64,000 nucleotides of DNA from Calliopsis andreniformis (Eukaryota > Arthropoda > Insecta > Hymenoptera > Andrenidae): positions 744,001 through 808,000 of the forward strand of contig NW_027480504.1 of assembly GCF_051401765.1 (NCBI RefSeq), in the 5' to 3' direction. The translations under genes were made by a program, and so were the position numbers. The first letter of the stretch is position 1. Every line of letters starts with the position of its first letter. The notes under the pieces were generated by a model. The model made no database searches and had not been told where the DNA came from. It saw nothing but the letters and a program-made list of their open reading frames with translations. Shown here in pieces: positions 12,495-27,359 of this stretch.

Positions 12495-15400
12495 ATGCTC
12501 AATCTTCAATCCTCAATCTTCAATCCTCAATACTCAGTCTTCAATCCTCGATCCTCAATACTCAATCCTCAATCCTCATTCTTCAATCCTCAATACCCAA
12601 TCCTCAATCTTCATTCCTCAATCCTCAATCCTCAACTCTCAATCCTCGATCCTCAATCCTCGGACCTCAAACAGCAATACTCAACCCTCAATGTTCAATC
12701 ATCAATACTCAATCTTCAATCCTCAACCCTCAATCCTCAATCCTTAATCCTCAATCCTCAATATTCAATCCTCAATCCTCAGTCCACAAACCTCAGTTCT
12801 GAATCCTCAATCCTGAGTCCTCAATCTTCAGCCCTCAGTCCTCATCAATCAGTAGTCAATCCTCAATCCTCAGTAGAATATCCTCAATTCACAGCTTTCA
12901 ACACTCAATACTCGATCTGCAATCTTCAAACCACTATCCACAAACATCAATTCTCATCACTCAACCCTCAACACTCAGTCCTCAATGTTCAATCCTCAAT
13001 CCTCAATTCTCAATCTTCAATGCTCAATACTGAACCTTCAATCCTCAATCCTCAATCCTCAATCCTCAATTCTCAATACGCAATCCTCAATCCCCAATCC
13101 TCAATCCTCAATCTTCAATCCTCAATACTCAATCTTCAAACCTCAATCCTCAATCCTCAATCCTCAATCATCAATCCTCAATCATCAATCCTTAATTTTC
13201 AATACTCAATCCTCAACGCTCAATCCTCAATCCTCAATACTCAACCATCAATCCTCAATTCTCAATACTCAATAGAATATCCTGAATTCTCAGGATTCTA
13301 TACTCAAACCTCAATCCTCAACCCTCAGCCCTCATTCTCAATCCTCAATCCACAATCCTCAAACCTCAATCCTCAACCGTCAGTCCTCGTCCTCAATCCT
13401 CAACCCTCAATCCTCAATCCTCCCATCTTCAATCATCAATACTCAATCTTCAATACTCAATTCTCAATCCTCAGTCCTCAAACCTCGATCCTGAATCCTC
13501 AATCCTGAATCCTCAATCTTCAGCCCTGTGTCCTCAACAATCAGTTGTCAATCCTCAATCCTCAATAGAATATCCTCAATTCACAGTTTTCAATACTCAG
13601 TACTCAATCTGCAATCTTCAGATCTCTATCCACAAACACCAGTTCTTATCATTCAACACTGAATACTCAGTCCCTAATCCTCAATCCTCAATCCTCAATC
13701 CTCAATCCTCAATCCTCAATCCTCAATCTTAATCTTCAATCCTCAATACTCAATCTTCAATCCTCAATCCTCAATCCTCAATCCTCAATCCTCAATCTTC
13801 AATCCTCAATACTCAATCTTCAATACTCAATCCTCAATCCTCAATCCTCAATCCGCAATCCTCAATCCTCAATCGTCAATCTTCAGTCCTCAATACTCAA
13901 TCTTCAATCCTCAATCGTCAATCCTCAATCCTCAATCCACATTCTTCAATCCTCAACACCCAATCCTCAATCTTCAACCCTCAATCCTCAGTCCTCAATT
14001 CTCAATCCTCAATCCTCAATCCTCAGACCTCAAACATCAATCCTCAATCCTCAATCCTCAATCCTCAATCCTCAATCTTCAATCCTCAATACTCAATCTT
14101 CAATCCTCAATCCTCAATCCTCAATACTCAATCCTCAATCCTCAATCCTCATTCTTCAATCCTCAATCTTCAATGCTCAATCCTCAATCCTCAATCCTCA
14201 ATCCTCAATCCTCAGTCATCAAACCTCAATCCGGAATCCTCAATCCTGAATACTCAATCTTCAGCCGTCAGTCCTCAACAATCAATTGTCAATCCTCAAT
14301 CCTCAATATTCAATCCTCAATCCTCAATCCGCAATCCTCAATCCTCAATCCTCAATCCTCAATCCTCAATCTTCAATCCCCAATCCTCAATCCTCAGTCC
14401 TCAATCCACATTCTTCAATCCTCAATACCCAATTCTCAATCTACAATACTCAATCCTCAATCCTCAATTCTCAATCCTCAATCCTCAGTCCTCAGTCCTC
14501 AAACCTCAATCCTCGACCCTCAGCCCTCATCCTCAATCCCCAATCCTCAATCCTCAATCCTCAGTCTTCAATCCTCAATACTCAATTTTCAATAGTCAAT
14601 CCTCAATTCTCAATCCTCAATACTCATTCCTCAATCTTCAATCCTCCATCCTCAATCCTCAATACTCAATCCTCAATCCTCAATCCTCATTCTTCAATCC
14701 TCAATCTTCAATGCTCAATCCTCAATCCTCAATCCTCAATCCTCAATCCTCAGTCATCAAACCTCAATCCGGAATCCTCAATCCTGAATACTCAATCTTC
14801 AGCCGTCAGTCCTCAACAATCAATTGTCAATCCTCAATCCTCAATATTCAATCCTCAATCCTCAATCCGCAATCCTCAATCCTCAATCCTCAATCCTCAA
14901 TCCTCAATCTTCAATCCCCAATCCTCAATCCTCAGTCCTCAATCCACATCCTTCAATCCTCAATACCCAATCCTCAATCTACAATACTCAATCCTCGATC
15001 CTCAATTCTCAATCCTCAATCCTCAGTCCTCAAACCTCAATCCTCGACCCTCAGCCCTCATCCTCAATCCCCAATCCTCAATCCTCAATCCTCAATCTTC
15101 AATCCTCAATGCTCAATCTTCAATAATCAATCCTCAATTCTCAATCCTCAATACTCATTCCTCAATCGTCAATACTCAATCCCCAATCCTCAATCTTCAA
15201 TCCTCAATCCTGAATCTTCAATCCTCAATCCTCAGTCTTCAATCCTCAATCCTCAATCTTCAATCCTCAATACTCAATCTTCAATCCTCTATCCTCAATC
15301 CTCAATCCTCAATCCTCAATCCTCAATCCTCAATCCTCAATCCTCAATCCTCAATCCTCAATCTTCAATCCTCAATACTCATTATTCAATCCTCAATCCT

Positions 15401-16164
15401 CAATCCTCAATCCTCAATCCTCAATCCTCAATCCTCAATGTTCAACCCGCAATACACAATCCTCAACTTTCAATCCTCAATCCTCATTCCTCAATCCTCA
15501 AACCTCAATCCTCAATCCTCAATCCTCAGTCCTCGAACCTCAAACCTGTATCCTCAATACTGAATCCTCAATCTTCAGACCTCAGTCCTCAACAATCAGT
15601 TGTCAATTATCAATCCTCAATAGAATATCATCAATTCACTGTTTTCAATACTCAATTCTCAATCTGCAATTATCAAATCTCTATCAACAAACATCAATTC
15701 TCATCATTCAACCCTCAACACTCAGTCCCCAATCCTCAATCTTCAATACTCAATCCTCAATCCTCAATCCTCGATCCTCAATCTTCAATCCTCAATACTC
15801 GATCCTCAATCCTCAATCCTCAATCCTCAATCTTCAATCCTCAATTCTCAATCCTCGGTCCTCAATCCTCAATCGTCAATCTCCAATTCTGAATACTCAA
15901 TCTTCAATCCTCAATCCTCAATCCTCAATCCTCAATCCTCAATCCTCAATCCTCAATCCTCAATCCTCATTCTTCAATCCTCAATACCCAATCCTCAATC
16001 TTCAATCCTCAATCCTCAATCCTCGATTCTCAATCCTCAATACTCAGTCCTCAGTCCTCAAACCTCAATCCTCAACCCCCAGCCCTCATCCTCAATCCTC
16101 AATCCTCAATCCTCAATACTCAATCTTCAATCCTCAATCCTCAGTCCACAATCTTCAATCCTCA
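12495..16164 (+). repeat. Core higher-order repeat, second half of the dimer (c-h-e-S-S-b)
   Basis: Blocks: D-c 12842, h 13269, D-e 13534, S 14173 and 14711, D-b 15589. It matches the preceding core up to D-b. It then leads into an M-d cluster rather than a P segment, which makes the core repeats alternate as two types (with and without M-d). Confidence 0.87.
13279..13296 (+). other. Hairpin in h block, second core
   Basis: Same 18-base inverted repeat as at 9024, exactly 4,255 bp downstream. Confidence 0.75.
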
Positions 16165-19100
16165 ATGCTCAATCCTCAATCCTCAATCCTCAGTCCTCAA
16201 TCCTCAATCCTCAATCCTCAAACCTCAATCCTCAACCGTCAGTCCTCGTCCTCAAACCTCAACCCCCAGTCCTCAATCCTCAATCTTCAATCATCAATAC
16301 TCTATCTTCAATCCTCAATCCTTAATCCTCAATCCTCTATCCTCAATCCTCAATATTCAACGCACAACCCTCAACCATCAATCCACAATACTCAACCATC
16401 AATCCTCAATTCTCAATACTCAATAGAATATCCTGAATTCTCATGGTTCAATACTCAATCCACAATATTCAATAATCAAATCTGAATCCTCAAACATCAA
16501 TTCTCAAAACTCAAAACTCAACACTCAGTCCTCTCTCATCAATCCTCCATCCTCAATCCTCAATCCTCAAGCGTCAATCCTCAATCCTCAATCCTCAACC
16601 CTCAATCCTCAGCCCTGAAACCTCCACCACGAATCCTCAATACTGAATCCTCAATCTTCAGCCATAAGACCTCAACAATCAATTGTCAATCCTCAATCCT
16701 CAATAGAATATCCTCAATTCACAGTTTTCAATTCTCAATCCCCATCCTTCAATCTTCAAATCTCAATCCACAAACATCAATTCTCATCACGCAACCCTCA
16801 ACACTCAGTCCTCAATCTTCAATCCTCAATCCTCAATCCTCAATCTTCAATCCTCAATACTCAACCTTCAATACTCAATCCTCAATTCTCAATCCTCAAT
16901 GCTCAATACTCAATCGTCAATCCTCAATCCCCAATCCTCAATCTTCAATCCTCAATCCTCAATCCTCAATCCTCAATCCTCAATCCTCACTCTTCAATCC
17001 TCAATACTCAAACTGCAATCCGCAATCCGCAGTCCTCACTCCTCAATCCTCATTCTTCAATCCTCAATACCGAATCCTCAACCTTCAATCCTCAATCCTC
17101 AATCCTCAATTCTCAATCCTCAATCCTCAATCCTCAATCCTCAATACTCAACCATCAATCCTCAATTCTCAATACTCAATAGAATATCCTGAATTCTCAT
17201 GGTTCAATACTCAATCCACAATATTCAATAATCAAATCTGAATCCTCAAACATCAATTCTCAAAACTCAATCCTCAACACTCAGTCCTCTCTCATCAATC
17301 CTCCATCCTCAATCCTCAATCCTCAAGCGTCAATCCTCAATCCTCAACCCTCAATCCTCAGCCCTCAAACCTCCACCACGAATCCTCAATACTGAATCCT
17401 CAATCTTCAGCCATAAGACCTCAACAATCAATTGTCAATCCTCAATCCTCAATAGAATATCCTCAGTTCACAGTTTTCAATACTCAATCCCCATTCTTCA
17501 ATCTTCAAATCTCAATCCACAAACATGAATCCTCGTCACGCAACCCTCAACACTCAGTCCTCAATCTTCAATACTCAATCCTCAATCCTCAATACTCAAT
17601 CTTCAATCCTAAATCCTCAATCCTCAATCCTCAATACTCAAACTGCAACCATCAATCCTCAGTCCTCACTCCTCAATCCTCATTCTTCAATCCTCAATAC
17701 CGAATCCTCAACCTTCAATCCTCAATCCTCAATCCTCAATTCTCAATCCCCAATCCTCAATCCTCAGACTTCAAACACCAATACTCAACCCTCAGTCCTC
17801 GTCCTCAATCCACAGCCCTCAATCCTCAATCCTCAATCTCCAATCATTAATATTCAATCTTCAATCCTCAATCCTCAATCCTCAATCCTCAACCCTCAAC
17901 CCTCAATCCTCAGTCATCAAACCTCAATCCGGAATCCTCAATCCTGAATGCTCAATCTTCAGCCGTCAGTCCTCAACAATCAATTGTCAATACTCAATCT
18001 TCAATCCTCAATCCTCAATCCTCGGTCCTCAATCCTCAATCGTCAATCTCCAATCCTGAATACTCAATCTTCAATCCTCAATCCTCAATCCTCAATCCTC
18101 AATCCTCAATCCTCATTCTTCAATCCTCAATACCCAATCCTCAGTCTTCAATCCTCAATCCTCAATCCTCAATTTTCAATCCTCAATACTCAGTCCTCAG
18201 TCCTCAAACCTCAATCCTCAACCCCCAGCCCTCATCCTCAATCCTCAACCTTCAATCCTCAATCCTCAATCTTCAATCCTCAATACTCAATCTTCAATCC
18301 TCAATCCTCAGTCCACAATCTTCAATCCTCAATGCTCAATCCTCAATCCTCATTCTTCAATCCTCAATACACAATCCTCAATCTTCAATCCTCAATCCTC
18401 AATCCTCGATTCTCAATCCTCAATACTCAGTCCTCAGTCCTCAAACCTCAATCCTCAACCCCCAGCCCTCATCCTCAATCCTCAATCCTCAATCCTCAAT
18501 CCTCAATCTTCAATCCTCAATCCTCAGTCCACAATCTTCAATCCTCAATGCTCAATCCTCAATCCTCAATCCTCAGTCCTCAATCCTCAATCCTCAATCC
18601 TCAAACCTCAATCCTCAACCGTCAGTCCTCGTCCTCAAACCTCAACCCCCAGTCCTCAATCCTCAATCTTCAATCATCAATACTCTATCTTCAATCCTCA
18701 ATCCTCAATCCTCAATCCTCTATCCTCAATCCTCAATATTCAACGCACAACCCTCAACCATCAATCCACAATACTCAACCATCAATCCTCAATTCTCAAT
18801 ACTCAATAGAATATCCTGAATTCTCATGGTTCAATACTCAATCCACAATATTCAATAATCAAATCTGAATCCTCAAACATCAATTCTCAAAACTCAAAAC
18901 TCAACACTCAGTCCTCTCTCATCAATCCTCCATCCTCAATCCTCAATCCTCAAGCGTCAATCCTCAATCCTCAATCCTCAACCCTCAATCCTCAGCCCTG
19001 AAACCTCCACCACGAATCCTCAATACTGAATCCTCAATCTTCAGCCATAAGACCTCAACAATCAATTGTCAATCCTCAATCCTCAATAGAATATCCTCAA

Positions 19101-19281
19101 TTCACAGTTTTCAATTCTCAATCCCCATTCTTCAATCTTCAAATCTCAATCCACAAACATCAATTCTCATCACGCAACCCTCAACACTCAGTCCTCAATC
19201 TTCAATCCTCAATCCTCAATCCTCAATCTTCAATCCTCAATACTCAATCTTCAATACTCAATCCTCAATTCTCAATCCTCA
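16165..19281 (+). repeat. M-d cluster, three pairs
   Basis: M-d pairs at 16420/16672, 17176/17421 and 18803/19055. Landmarks at 16899 recur at 19282 (2,383 bp). It is the intact counterpart of the cluster at 3.1-7.1 kb, including the roughly 405 bp missing there. No gene is seen. Confidence 0.85.
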
Positions 19282-20356
19282 ATGCTCAATACTCAATCGT
19301 CAATCCTCAATCCCCAATCCTCAATCTTCAATCCTCAATCCTCAATCCTCAATCCTCAATCCTCAATCCTCACTCTTCAATCCTCAATACTCAAACTGCA
19401 ATCCGCAATCCTCAGTCCTCACCCCTCAATCCTCATTCTTCAATCCTCAATACCGAATCCTCGACCTTCAATCCTCAATCCTCAATCCTCAATTCTCAAT
19501 CCTCAATCCTCAATCCTCAGACTTCAAACACCAATGCTCAACCCTCAGTCCTCGTCCTCAATCCACAGCCCTCAATCCTCTATCCTCAATCTTCAATCTA
19601 TAATATTCAATCTTCAATCCTCAATCTTCAATCCTCAACCCTCAATCCTCAATACTCAATCCTCAATCCTCAATCTTCAATCCTCAATACTCAATCTTCA
19701 ATCCACAATCCTCAATCCTCAATCCTCAATCCACATTCTTCAATCCTCAACACCCAATCCTCAAACCTCAAACCTCAACCGTCAGTCCTCGTCCTCAATC
19801 CTCAATCCTGAATCTTCAATCCTCAATACTCAATCTTCAATCCGCAATCCTCAATCTTCAATCCTCAATCCTCAATCCTCAATTCTCAATCCTCAATCCT
19901 CAATCCTCAATCATCAGTCCTCAATCCTCAATTTTCAATCCTCAATCCTCAATCCTCAATCCTCAATGTTCAATCCGCAATACACAATCCTCAATCTTCA
20001 ATCCTCAGTCCTCATTCCTCAATCCTCAAACCTCAATCCTCAATCCTCAATCCACATTCTTCAATCCTCAACACCCAATCCTCAAACCTCAATCCTCAAC
20101 CGTCAGTCCTCGTCCTCAATCCTCAATCCTCAATCCTCAATCTTCAATCCTCAGTACTCAATCTTCAATCCGCAATCCTCAATCTTCAATCCTCAATCCT
20201 CAATCCTCAATTCTCAATCCTCAATCCTCAATCCTCAATCATCAATCCTCAATCCTCAATTTTCAATCCTCAATCCTCAATCCTCAATCCTCAATCCTCA
20301 ATTTTCAATCCTCAATACTCAATCTGCAATCCTCAATACTCAGTCCGCAATACTGA
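19282..20356 (+). repeat. P segment opening the 8,812-bp repeat
   Basis: Same marker series as 7158-8239 (offset 12,124), with a few substitutions, for example TGAATCT in place of TCAATCT near 19,808. It begins the copy of the 8,812-bp repeat that recurs from 28,094. Confidence 0.82.
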
Positions 20357-23300
20357 ATGCTCAATCTTCAATCCTCAATCTTCAATCCTCAATACTCAGT
20401 CTTCAATCCTCGATCCTCAATACTCAATCCTCAATCCTCATTCTTCAATCCTCAATACCCAATCCTCAATCTTCATTCCTCAATCCTCAATCCTCAACTC
20501 TCAATCCTCGATCCTCAATCCTCGGACCTCAAACAGCAATACTCAACCCTCAATGTTCAATCATCAATACTCAATCTTCAATCCTCAACCCTCAATCCTC
20601 AATCCTTAATCCTCAATCCTCAATATTCAATCCTCAATCCTCAGTCCACAAACCTCAGTTCTGAATCCTCAATCCTGAGTCCTCAATCTTCAGCCCTCAG
20701 TCCTCATCAATCAGTAGTCAATCCTCAATCCTCAGTAGAATATCCTCAATTCACAGATTTCAACACTCAATACTCGATCTGCAATCTTCAAACCACTATC
20801 CACAAACATCAATTCTCATCACTCAACCCTCAACACTCAGTCCTCAATGTTCAATCCTCAATCCTCAATTCTCAATCTTCAATGCTCAATACTGAACCTT
20901 CAATCCTCAATCCTCAATCCTCAATCCTCAATTCTCAATACGCAATCCTCAATCCCCAATCCTCAATCCTCAATCTTCAATCCTCAATACTCAATCTTCA
21001 AACCTCAATCCTCAATCCTCAATCCTCAATCATCAATCCTCAATCATCAATCCTTAATTTTCAATACTCAATCCTCAACGCTCAATCCTCAATCCTCAAT
21101 ACTCAACCATCAATCCTCAATTCTCAATACTCAATAGAATATCCTGAATTCTCAGGATTCTATACTCAAACCTCAATCCTCAACCCTCAGCCCTCATTCT
21201 CAATCCTCAATCCACAATCCTCAAACCTCAATCCTCAACCGTCAGTCCTCGTCCTCAATCCTCAACCCTCAATCCTCAATCCTCCCATCTTCAATCATCA
21301 ATACTCAATCTTCAATACTCAATTCTCAATCCTCAGTCCTCAAACCTCGATCCTGAATCCTCAATCCTGAATCCTCAATCTTCAGCCCTGTGTCCTCAAC
21401 AATCAGTTGTCAATCCTCAATCCTCAATAGAATATCCTCAATTCACAGTTTTCAATACTCAGTACTCAATCTGCAATCTTCAGATCTCTATCCACAAACA
21501 CCAGTTCTTATCATTCAACACTGAATACTCAGTCCCTAATCCTCAATCCTCAATCCTCAATCCTCAATCCTCAATCCTCAATCCTCAATCTTAATCTTCA
21601 ATCCTCAATACTCAATCTTCAATCCTCAATCCTCAATCCTCAATCCTCAATCCTCAATCTTCAATCCTCAATACTCAATCTTCAATACTCAATCCTCAAT
21701 CCTCAATCCTCAATCCTCAATCCTCAATCCTCAATCGTCAATCTTCAGTCCTCAATACTCAATCTTCAATCCTCAATCGTCAATCCTCAATCCTCAATCC
21801 ACATTCTTCAATCCTCAACACCCAATCCTCAATCTTCAACCCTCAATCCTCAGTCCTCAATTCTCAATCCTCAATCCTCAATCCTCAGACCTCAAACATC
21901 AATCCTCAATCCTCAATCCTCAATCCTCAATCCTCAATCTTCAATCCTCAATACTCAATCTTCAATCCTCAATCCTCAATCCTCAATACTCAATCCTCAA
22001 TCCTCAATCCTCATTCTTCAATCCTCAATCTTCAATGCTCAATCCTCAATCCTCAAGCCTCAATCCTCAATCCTCAGTCATCAAACCTCAATCCGGAATC
22101 CTCAATCCTGAATACTCAATCTTCAGCCGTCAGTCCTCAACAATCAATTGTCAATCCTCAATCCTCAATATTCAATCCTCAATCCTCAATCCGCAATCCT
22201 CAATCCTCAATCCTCAATCCTCAATCCTCAATCTTCAATCCCCAATCCTCAATCCTCAGTCCTCAATCCACATTCTTCAATCCTCAATACCCAATTCTCA
22301 ATCTACAATACTCAATCCTCAATCCTCAATTCTCAATCCTCAATCCTCAGTCCTCAGTCCTCAAACCTCAATCCTCGACCCTCAGCCCTCATCCTCAATC
22401 CCCAATCCTCAATCCTCAATCCTCAGTCTTCAATCCTCAATACTCAATTTTCAATAGTCAATCCTCAATTCTCAATCCTCAATACTCATTCCTCAATCTT
22501 CAATCCTCCATCCTCAATCCTCAATACTCAATCCTCAATCCTCAATCCTCATTCTTCAATCCTCAATCTTCAATGCTCAATCCTCAATCCTCAATCCTCA
22601 ATCCTCAATCCTCAGTCATCAAACCTCAATCCGGAATCCTCAATCCTGAATACTCAATCTTCAGCCGTCAGTCCTCAAGAATCAATTGTCAATCCTCAAT
22701 CCTCAATATTCAATCCTCAATCCTCAATCCGCAATCCTCAATCCTCAATCCTCAATCCTCAATCCTCAATCTTCAATCCCCAATCCTCAATCCTCAGTCC
22801 TCAATCCACATCCTTCAATCCTCAATACCCAATCCTCAATCTACAATACTCAATCCTCGATCCTCAATTCTCAATCCTCAATCCTCAGTCCTCAGTCCTC
22901 AAACCTCAATCCTCGACCCTCAGCCCTCATCCTCAATCCCCAATCCTCAATCCTCAATCCTCAATCCTCAATGTTCAACCCGCAATACACAATCCTCAAC
23001 TTTCGATCCTCAATCCTCATTCCTCAATCCTCAAACCTCAATCCTCAATCCTCAATCCTCAGTCCTCGAACCTCAAACCTGTATCCTCAATACTGAATCC
23101 TCAATCTTCAGACCTCAGTCCTCAACAATCAGTTGTCAATTATCAATCCTCAATAGAATATCATCAATTCACTGTTTTCAATACTCAATTCTCAATCTGC
23201 AATTATCAAATCTCTATCAACAAACATCAATTCTCATCATTCAACCCTCAACACTCAGTCCCCAATCCTCAATCTTCAATACTCAATCCTCAATCCTCAA

Positions 23301-24611
23301 TCCTCGATCCTCAATCTTCAATCCTCAATACTCGATCCTCAATCCTCAATCCTCAATCCTCAATCTTCAATCCTCAATTCTCAATCCTCGGTCCTCAATC
23401 CTCAATCGTCAATCTCCAATTCTGAATACTCAATCTTCAATCCTCAATCCTCAATCCTCAATCCTCAATCCTCATTCTTCAATCCTCAATACCCAATCCT
23501 CAATCTTCAATCCTCAATCCTCAATCCTCGATTCTCAATCCTCAATACTCAGTCCTCAGTCCTCAAACCTCAATCCTCAACCCCCAGCCCTCATCCTCAA
23601 TCCTCAATCCTCAATCCTCAATCCTCAATCCTCACTCTTCAATCCTCAATACTCAAACTGCAATCCGCAATCCTCAGTCCTCACTCCTCAATCCTCATTC
23701 TTCAATCCTCAATACCGAATCCTCAACCTTCAATCCTCAATCCTCAATCCTCAATTCTCAATCCTCAATCCTCAATCCTCAGACTTCAAACACCAATGCT
23801 CAACCCTCAGTCCTCGTCCTCAATCCACAGCCCTCAATCCTCAATCCTCAATCTTCAATCTATAATATTCAATCTTCAATCCTCAATCTTCAATCCTCAA
23901 CCCTCAATCCTCAATACTCAATCCTCAATCCTCAATCTTCAATCCTCAATACTCAATCTTCAATCCACAATCCTCAATCCTCAATCCTCAATCCACATTC
24001 TTCAATCCTCAACACCCAATCCTCAAACCTCAAACCTCAACCGTCAGTCCTCGTCCTCAATCCTCAATCCTCAATCTTCAATCCTCAATACTCAATCTTC
24101 AATCCGCAATCCTCAATCTTCAATCCTCAATCCTCAATCCTCAATTCTCAATCCTCAATCCTCAATCCTCAATCATCAGTCCTCAATCCTCAATTTTCAA
24201 TCCTCAATCCTCAATCCTCAATCCTCAATGTTCAATCCGCAATACACAATCCTCAATCTTCAATCCTCAGTCCTCATTCCTCAATCCTCAAACCTCAATC
24301 CTCAATCCTCAATCCACATTCTTCAATCCTCAACACCCAATCCTCAAACCTCAATCCTCAACCGTCAGTCCTCGTCCTCAATCCTCAATCCTCAATCTTC
24401 AATCCTCAGTACTCAATCTTCAATCCGCAATCCTCAATCTTCAATCCTCAATCCTCAATCCTCAATTCTCAATCCTCAATCCTCAATCCTCAATCATCAA
24501 TCCTCAATCCTCAATTTTCAATCCTCAATCCTCAATCCTCAATCCTCAATCCTCAATTTTCAATCCTCAATACTCAATCTGCAATCCTCAATACTCAGTC
24601 CGCAATACTGA
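20357..24611 (+). repeat. Core higher-order repeat, 4,255 bp (c-h-e-S-S-b-P)
   Basis: D-c 20704, h 21131, D-e 21396, S 22035 and 22573, D-b 23122, P. It matches 8240-12494 at offset 12,117 and 29169-33423 at offset 8,812. In the first kilobase of the 8,812-bp comparison I could spot only about two substitutions (near 20,488 and 21,087), so the copies are recent. Confidence 0.88.
21141..21158 (+). other. Hairpin in h block
   Basis: Unchanged copy of the 18-base inverted repeat in the core at 20.4 kb. Confidence 0.75.
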
Positions 24612-27359
24612 ATGCTCAATCTTCAATCCTCAATCTTCAATCCTCAATACTCAGTCTTCAATCCTCGATCCTCAATACTCAATCCTCAATCCTCATTCTT
24701 CAATCCTCAATACCCAATCCTCAATCTTCAATCCTCAATCCTCAATCCTCAATTCTCAATCCTCGATCCTCAATCCTCGGACCTCAAACAGCAATACTCA
24801 ACCCTCAATGTTCAATCATCAATACTCAATCTTCAATCCTCAACCCTCAATCCTCAATCCTTAATCCTCAATCCTCAATATTCAATCCTCAATCCTCAGT
24901 CCACAAACCTCAGTTCTGAATCCTCAATCCTGAGTCCTCAATCTTCAGCCCTCAGTCCTCATCAATCAGTAGTCAATCCTCAATCCTCAGTAGAATATCC
25001 TCAATTCACAGCTTTCAACACTCAATACTCGATCTGCAATCTTCAAACCACTATCCACAAACATCAATTCTCATCACTCAACCCTCAACACTCAGTCCTC
25101 AATGTTCAATCCTCAATCCTCAATTCTCAATCTTCAATGCTCAATACTGAACCTTCAATCCTCAATCCTCAATCCTCAATCCTCAATTCTCAATACGCAA
25201 TCCTCAATCCCCAATCCTCAATCCTCAATCTTCAATCCTCAATACTCAATCTTCAAACCTCAATCCTCAATCCTCAATCCTCAATCATCAATCCTCAATC
25301 CACAATCCTCAAACCTCAATCCTCAACCGTCAGTCCTCGTCCTCAATCCTCAACCCTCAATCCTCAATCCTCCCATCTTCAATCATCAATACCCAATCTT
25401 CAATACTCAATTCTCAATCCTCAGTCCTCAAACCTCGATCCTGAATCCTCAATCCTGAATCCTCAATCTTCAGCCCTGTGTCCTCAACAATCAGTTGTCA
25501 ATCCTCAATCCTCAATAGAATATCCTCAATTCACAGTTTTCAATACTCAGTACTCAATCTGCAATCTTCAGATCTCTATCCACAAACACCAGTTCTTATC
25601 ATTCAACACTGAATACTCAGTCCCTAATCCTCAATCCTCAATCCTCAATCCTCAATCCTCAATCCTCAATCCTCAATCTTAATCTTCAATCCTCAATACT
25701 CAATCTTCAATCCTCAATCCTCAATCCTCAATCCTCAATCCTCAATCTTCAATCCTCAATACTCAATCTTCAATACTCAATCCTCAATCCTCAATCCTCA
25801 ATCCTCAATCCTCAATCCTCAATCGTCAATCTTCAGTCCTCAATACTCAATCTTCAATCCTCAATCGTCAATCCTCAATCCTCAATCCACATTCTTCAAT
25901 CCTCAACACCCAATCCTCAATCTTCAACCCTCAATCCTCAGTCCTCAATTCTCAATCCTCAATCCTCAATCCTCAGACCTCAAACATCAATCCTCAATCC
26001 TCAATCCTCAATCCTCAATCCTCAATCTTCAATCCTCAATACTCAATCTTCAATCCTCAATCCTCAATCCTCAATACTCAATCCTCAATCCTCAATCCTC
26101 ATTCTTCAATCCTCAATCTTCAATGCTCAATCCTCAATCCTCAATCCTCAATCCTCAATCCTCAGTCATCAAACCTCAATCCGGAATCCTCAATCCTGAA
26201 TACTCAATCTTCAGCCGTCAGTCCTCAACAATCAATTGTCAATCCTCAATCCTCAATATTCAATCCTCAATCCTCAATCCGCAATCCTCAATCCTCAATC
26301 CTCAATCCTCAATCCTCAATCTTCAATCCCCAATCCTCAATCCTCAGTCCTCAATCCACATTCTTCAATCCTCAATACCCAATACTCAATCTACAATACT
26401 CAATCCTCAATCCTCAATTCTCAATCCTCAATCCTCAGTCCTCAGTCCTCAAACCTCAATCCTCGACCCTCAGCCCTCATCCTCAATCCCCAATCCTCAA
26501 TCCTCAATCCTCAGTCTTCAATCCTCAATACTCAATTTTCAATAGTCAATCCTCAATTCTCAATCCTCAATACTCATTCCTCAATCTTCAATCCTCCATC
26601 CTCAATCCTCAATACTCAATCCTCAATCCTCAATCCTCATTCTTCAATCCTCAATCTTCAATGCTCAATCCTCAATCCTCAATCCTCAATCCTCAATCCT
26701 CAGTCATCAAACCTCAATCCGGAATCCTCAATCCTGAATACTCAATCTTCAGCCGTCAGTCCTCAACAATCAATTGTCAATCCTCAATCCTCAATATTCA
26801 ATCCTCAATCCTCAATCCGCAATCCTCAATCCTCAATCCTCAATCCTCAATCCTCAATCTTCAATCCCCAATCCTCAACCCTCAGTCCTCAATCCACATC
26901 CTTCAATCCTCAATACCCAATCCTCAATCTACAATACTCAATCCTCGATCCTCAATTCTCAATCCTCAATCCTCAGTCCTCAGTCCTCAAACCTCAATCC
27001 TCGACCCTCAGCCCTCATCCTCAATCCCCAATCCTCAATCCTCAATCCTCAATCTTCAATCCTCAATGCTCAATCTTCAATAATCAATCCTCAATTCTCA
27101 ATCCTCAATACTCATTCCTCAATCGTCAATACTCAATCCCCAATCCTCAATCTTCAATCCTCAATCCTGAATCTTCAATCCTCAATCCTCAGTCTTCAAT
27201 CCTCAATCCTCAATCTTCAATCCTCAATACTCAATCTTCAATCCTCTATCCTCAATCCTCAATCCTCAATCCTCAATCCTCAATCCTCAATCCTCAATCC
27301 TCAATCCTCAATCCTCAATCTTCAATCCTCAATACTCATTATTCAATCCTCAATCCTCA
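24612..27359 (+). repeat. Core higher-order repeat carrying two deletions
   Basis: D-c 24959, D-e 25484, S 26123 and 26661. About 167 bp containing the h block are missing near 25,290-25,310, and about 762 bp containing the D-b block are missing near 27,340-27,365. The first is shown by D-c to D-e spacing of 525 instead of 692 bp; the second by comparison with 15.2-16.2 kb. Confidence 0.83.
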
